Source: Icerya purchasi (Eukaryota > Arthropoda > Insecta > Hemiptera > Monophlebidae). From it: a DNA stretch of 64,000 nucleotides. Where the stretch lies: contig CM077116.1 of the NCBI GenBank assembly GCA_039619475.1, forward strand, positions 178,651,863-178,715,862, given 5' to 3'. This document shows positions 60,054 through 64,000 of this stretch, in pieces. Position 1 is the first letter of the stretch; each line of letters opens with the position of its first letter. A model generated the notes under the pieces. It worked only from the letters and a program-made list of their open reading frames with translations, did no database searches and was not told the DNA's origin. Position numbers and translations under genes: made by a program.

Positions 60054-61359
60054 TTTTTTTTTTTTTTTTTTTTTATAAGGGTGTGTATGAGGGTTTCCAT
60101 GTGCCGTGTTTAACTACTTTGGCTATTACAGCACATGGGGCCTACTTAAGGGTATTAAACGCGAAAGTACAGATCGCTGCTCCGCATGAAAGCTAAGACA
60201 GCTGCGACTGCGAACAGAGCATTTGACAGTATCTTAGAACTAGAGGAAGTGGTGAAGTGAATGGATCGTGGTACTGCAAATGAGGGACATTCGAGAAGTA
60301 GGTGATAGGTGGATGGGGCGCTCGATTGACTACAAAAGGGGCAGACATTTGGGGGTACCTGGCTCGTGAATATGTAGCTATGCGAGAGGATTGTATGTCC
60401 TATTCGGAGACGATTCAGGACAGAAAAATCTCTGCGGGAAACTCCGTCTGTGGGCCACCAAGGCTCCGTGGTTGTTTTTATGCTTCGGAGAAACGTACTT
60501 GATGATCTCCATTCCTGTTGCCATTCTTCTCCAGTTTGCTGCATAAACAAATGAGCCAATGCAGGGGAAAGAGGGGGGTTGTGTGGCATTGGAGAGAACA
60601 ATGTCGCCTGAGCTGCTCGATTGACACGCTCATTGCCTGGAATCCCAACATGAGCCGGCACCCATAGGAAAGACATTTCAGAGTTTAAATGTGATAACCT
60701 GTATAATAGGTAATGGACTTGCCTTACCAAAGGGTTGTTGAATTTAATCTCTGAGATGAGTTGAAGGGAGTTTAGAGAGTCTGTTATGAGTAGGGTCTTT
60801 TGGGACTGGGGGTTGCTATCGGTGTAGTGTTGGATGCAAAAGACCATCGCGTATATTTCAGCGTCCAGTGCTGTACAGCAATCGTGCAGTCTAACTGACT
60901 CTGCTGCCCCTGAGACTTCGAAGGAGCATGCCGTCGGTGACTGACAACCTACTGCCTTCGCTCCATCTGTGTAGAGGCATGCATGGTCTGTGTAGCTCGC
61001 TATGATATTTGTTGCTATTTGTGCTATGTTTGCGAGGTATTGTGCTTTGTTAAATTTTTTCAGCGATATGTTGATGTTTGTGATTGGCTGACTCCAAGGT
61101 GGTGCGGTTGCTGCGAAGTCTGGCAGAGTTCTTAGGATTGAAGAGATTTGGAAACGACCCATAACCGAAAAAAGTTCGGGCACTGGGTCATTCCTAAACT
61201 TCATATTAGGAGATATTGTAGCCAGCCCGAGTGTCGGGGTTTTGGTACTACTAAGGAGGGTGCTCAATTCTTTAAAGTTATAGTACTTCCTATAGTAGGA
61301 CAGCGGCGGACAACCTGCCAGTGCATACAAACTTACAACTGGAGAAGAGGGATGAGCAG
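60054..61359 (-). mobile_element. 5'-truncated LINE insertion with target duplication
   Basis: A minus-strand LINE 3' end inserted with an 11-bp target duplication, aacgagtaaac, at 60043-60053 and 61360-61370. The T run directly after the left copy is the poly(A) tail. It carries the 391-codon open frame described separately. The perfect duplication and the uninterrupted frame make it the youngest LINE copy here. Confidence 0.9.
60155..61330 (-). CDS. LINE pol C-terminal fragment: RNase H and zinc knuckle
   Basis: An open frame of 391 codons covering the end of an I/R1-like LINE polyprotein; the true start lies upstream and was lost by truncation. The RNase H domain shows ACLYTDGAKAV (Asp), CTALDAEIYAMVF (Glu), KTLLITDSLNSL (Asp) and SFLWVPAHVGIPGNERVNRA. 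The last acidic position, Asp in the sister copies (GNERVD, GNERLD), is Asn here. Then come TTEPWWPTDGVSRRDFSVLN, RIGHTILSHSYIF and a CCHC-type knuckle CPFCSQ...HLLLECP. Ends in FRV and TAA-side poly(A). Not a host gene; unlikely to be expressed as a functional protein. Confidence 0.88.
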   Translation of the reverse strand: MYALAGCPPLSYYRKYYNFKELSTLLSSTKTPTLGLATISPNMKFRNDPVPELFSVMGRFQISSILRTLPDFAATAPPWSQPITNINISLKKFNKAQYLANIAQIATNIIASYTDHACLYTDGAKAVGCQSPTACSFEVSGAAESVRLHDCCTALDAEIYAMVFCIQHYTDSNPQSQKTLLITDSLNSLQLISEIKFNNPLVRQVHYLLYRLSHLNSEMSFLWVPAHVGIPGNERVNRAAQATLFSPMPHNPPLSPALAHLFMQQTGEEWQQEWRSSSTFLRSIKTTTEPWWPTDGVSRRDFSVLNRLRIGHTILSHSYIFTSQVPPNVCPFCSQSSAPSTYHLLLECPSFAVPRSIHFTTSSSSKILSNALFAVAAVLAFMRSSDLYFRV

Positions 61360-61370
61360 AACGAGTAAAC

Positions 61371-63059
61371 TGAATGAAAGTAAACTGATTATTTATTTAG
61401 TTCATTTAATTATTAGTGAATTACAGTGTTAACTTTGCCATTATTTTTGTCGTTCTTGCTAATAATAACAAAAATATTTATTTTATCCCTTTAATATATA
61501 TCTTATGGGATTTAACTAATATTACACTGTTTTCCTAGTAATGAAATATAATTTGTCACTTTAATAATATCTGGATAATTGTTACAGCGTTTAATTAAGT
61601 TAATTTGATTTCAGATGGTTTTTTTTTCCAAAAATAAATTTTACTTTTAAGGTCTTAATTGTCATAATGTTAAATGCTACGTGCTTCTATTTACTTCATA
61701 ACTTTATATTCAAGGTATGAAAGTGTAAACTTATTTTGAACCAAAAATTAATCTTTTTATGTAGGTTTACTAGTATTCAAAATTCGCACATGTCAATATG
61801 TAGAAAACAGGAAGAAATTCATATGGAAAATTTTAAATCTGCTTAAAAATAAACATTTTTACTTATGATTTTTCAAAGCAATTTTTTTAGGAATCTCTGT
61901 ACTTTTTTAATAAATATTTTTTGATTTATAAAATATAAGATAAGGTGAGGCAAGAACAGATTTCGAGCAAGCGAGTCTTTTGTTCACAACATCGTAGTAT
62001 CAGTCGGTATTGTGTTGCTATCTGGTGCATATTGTAGTAACTACTATTATTATAGATGTTAGTGAACCACGTGCATGATTAAGCTATAGTTAGTCACATG
62101 ATCGTTTGACGCGTAAACAAATAGTATTTAATCTATAAAGTTAAATTTACAATGGATAATAAAATTGTAAGATCGCGGCTACTGCTTGAAATTACAACTG
62201 CAGAATCAGGTAAATAGAATAAATTTTAAATGGGTTTAAACATATTAGTTTTTAATTTAGTCCTAATTCAATTCATTTGTTCGTATTTTTGATAGGCTGC
62301 ACTAGCCGCTGAAAATATATTATACGGGGCTAGTGCATACCTGTCGCAAGGGGAAAGTGCGGCCTATGGGATGCACTTGCCCCAACTTTTAGGGTTTTGA
62401 TATGTATTTGTCCGATGTGATAAAGTTAGACGAAGTAAACTAGTTAAATGGCGTGCTATTTAATTTTTCAAGGGCATAACCATGATGTGAATATCGTTAC
62501 GATTTGGTCTATTTTTTTTTTATTTCGGATTCCTGTTATGGGAGCCAATATTATGATCCTTTAACTCCTCTTCCTTTGCTATTCTTTAACTATTTGAACT
62601 GAATTTTCGATAAGAAACAAAAAAGATATAAGAAAACGGGCGCCAGTGGAAAATCACGGCTTGACACGACCGGAAAAGTTCCATTTGACAGAGTACTAGG
62701 CCTTTTCAAAAAAATAAATTTACAAAAAAAAATGGATCGATCACAAAACTTTGCGAACCTGCCTAGAAACGGCGGTTATGTCTCCGCGACGGCGATGCCA
62801 CAAGCACCCACCACCACTTGTCCCATAACGAAATTTCTAATTAAGAAACCCGTATATTGCAAACAATTTAAAGAAACAAAACGCGTATAGCTACAAGAGC
62901 GACTAGAAACATTTGATAAAAGGAACATAAAAATTGATTAAAACTTAAAATTGAGTGTTTATGTGTCCTGACGAAAGGACAACGACGGCTATAGGAAAAA
63001 AATATACATAGCGACTAGGAAAGGCGAATAGCGGCATGCAACAAAATTTATTTCCCTTC
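61371..63059. other. Intergenic, nothing firm
   Basis: AT-rich; contains only the weak candidate exon at 62152. Confidence 0.45.
62152..62209 (+). other. Possible short first coding exon
   Basis: ATG followed by DNKIVRSRLLLEITTAES and a good donor (cag/gtaaat), phase 1. About 150 nt upstream is tatcagtcggtattg, which resembles an arthropod initiator. No downstream exon is visible before the window ends. It could belong to a gene or LINE leader, or be chance. Confidence 0.2.
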
Positions 63060-63255
63060 GGACTGCTAATTGCACGAGTTCTAGTACCGATCTTTTTTGA
63101 CTCCCTTGCTGTCTCTCCATAGTAGTTCTGGCCATCTCCACCTTCCCTGAGTAACTTTCTTAGTGTCCTCAGTTTCCTTTTGTCCTACGTTCTTCTTTCT
63201 TGATGGGTAATCGTCCGTATCTGACAAGCCCAATAAAAAAGTAAACAAAAAAAAC
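63060..63255 (+). mobile_element. LINE 3'-UTR fragment
   Basis: Pyrimidine-rich sequence ending gatgggtaatcgtccgtatctgacaagccc and an A-rich tail, resembling the 3' UTR at 4090-4140 (gggtgaaggtccttggttgacaagccc). No coding part is recognisable. Confidence 0.5.
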
Positions 63256-63542
63256 ATTGCGCTGACTCGCTAATATAATGGTAACTAATAATTGCCTTTA
63301 TCTAGCCAGCTCGGCTCGATATTTATTTAAACTAACGGTACATTACCGAAACCGTTATCAACATTTTTAAGTCACATGTTGGTGTTTGATAAGTGATAGT
63401 TCGGTCGTGTGTTCATGCGTTTATTGTAATAAACGTTCTCTCGTTAGTTGAATACACGGAATTACGTATTTTTGTCTTTATCTTTATCTTTCACGATAGT
63501 GTGTAGTTTTATCTAGTGCGGGCTACGGACGTTAACAGTATT

Positions 63543-64000
63543 ATGGCGGTAACACCGCCTGATACAGCCATCGACTTATCAACCCCTCAACAACTTCCCA
63601 CACCATCTTTACCAACACATCAACAGCAATCGTCATCAATAATATTACCGTCACCACTATTATCAGAAGAAACATCTTCATATATAGGTAAACAAATCCA
63701 ACAGAAATCAGGTAACAACAATTCATATACTAACTACACAAACAACAATGCTAACAGTTACGCTAAAACAGCATCAGCTTTCAATTTCCCATCAAAAGAA
63801 CAAGCAATAGTTTTTAACATACCGAAAGGAATCAATCAAAAAGATTACATTATTAAAATAGGAGAAATCATAGAACCTCAAAATTTAAAATATATATCAC
63901 GAATGTCGCGCGACAGGTTTGCGATATTTTTATCCAGTAAACATTTCGTAGATTATTTAGTAGACACACACAAAACAATCACAATAAATAACGACGTAAT
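63543..64000 (+). CDS. LINE ORF1 (gag-like), partial at window end
   Basis: An open frame of 152 codons that runs off the window. It begins MAVTPPDTAIDLSTPQQLPT with a Ser/Thr/Pro/Gln/Asn-rich N-terminus. It is followed by a structured segment, KEQAIVFNIPKGINQKDYII then PQNLKYISRMSRDRFAIFLS, resembling the RRM-like nucleic-acid-binding part of LINE ORF1 proteins. The 5' leader (about 63365-63542) lacks a TATA box. The frame has no lesions so far, so this could be a full-length element continuing downstream. A host gene is the alternative. Confidence 0.5.
   Translation, partial: MAVTPPDTAIDLSTPQQLPTPSLPTHQQQSSSIILPSPLLSEETSSYIGKQIQQKSGNNNSYTNYTNNNANSYAKTASAFNFPSKEQAIVFNIPKGINQKDYIIKIGEIIEPQNLKYISRMSRDRFAIFLSSKHFVDYLVDTHKTITINNDV

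Noticed and set aside
1..64000. CRISPR array, rRNA gene, bacterial operon
   Set aside because: No regularly spaced direct repeats with unique spacers, no rRNA signature and no closely packed ORFs were seen.

Overview
This is arthropod nuclear DNA, most probably from an insect. It is AT-rich and gene-poor, full of transposon remains, and two gene signals stand out. The insect assignment rests on exons of a beaten-path (beat) family gene, on mariner/Tc1 relics of arthropod type, on decayed non-LTR retrotransposons and on a tRNA-derived SINE. No operon, rRNA, CRISPR array or bacterial-style gene is visible.

Beat gene (+ strand). Four small exons lie at about 9407-9542, 21970-22103, 32491-32725 and 40804-40874, separated by introns of about 8-12 kb. 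Their splice phases fit (1, 0, 1) and they encode immunoglobulin-type segments typical of beat cell-surface or secreted proteins, ending in a short hydrophobic C-terminus. The signal-peptide exon and the first half of Ig domain 1 were not found and probably lie upstream of the window.

Most notable signal (- strand, 51108-51176). A short terminal exon follows a good splice acceptor and ends in RLSPGGPSPIHH immediately before a stop codon. This matches the plant CLE (CLAVATA3/ESR) peptide hormone motif; Arabidopsis CLE2 is RLSPGGPDPQHH. An AATAAA signal lies about 60 nt after the stop. A 39-codon ORF with a convincing secretory signal peptide lies 1.7 kb upstream on the same strand (52852-52971) and could be the first exon, but I could not resolve the connecting splice. 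If real, this is a plant-hormone-mimic gene in an insect, as might be expected of a gall inducer or other intimate plant feeder.

Transposon landscape. There is one mariner with an intact DD34D ORF and perfect 29-bp inverted ends (13264-14582), a dead Tc1-like element right after it (14752-16104), a mariner N-terminal relic (23122-23690) and a DD41D mariner-like relic just downstream of the CLE-like exon (49857-50990). At least four LINE groups are present: I/R1-like copies with RNase H (10.2, 57.9, 60.1 kb), a pyrimidine-rich group (3.1, 35.6, 37.7, 42.5-44.8 kb and tails), a purine-rich group (6.7 and 55.4 kb) and RTE/BovB-like fragments (17.2, 31.3 kb). A solo LTR with a tRNA-Lys primer site (about 52.15-52.7 kb), several fold-back/MITE elements, a three-level nested insertion at 28.4-30.4 kb, and degenerate tandem repeats complete the picture. 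A LINE ORF1 runs off the 3' end of the window.
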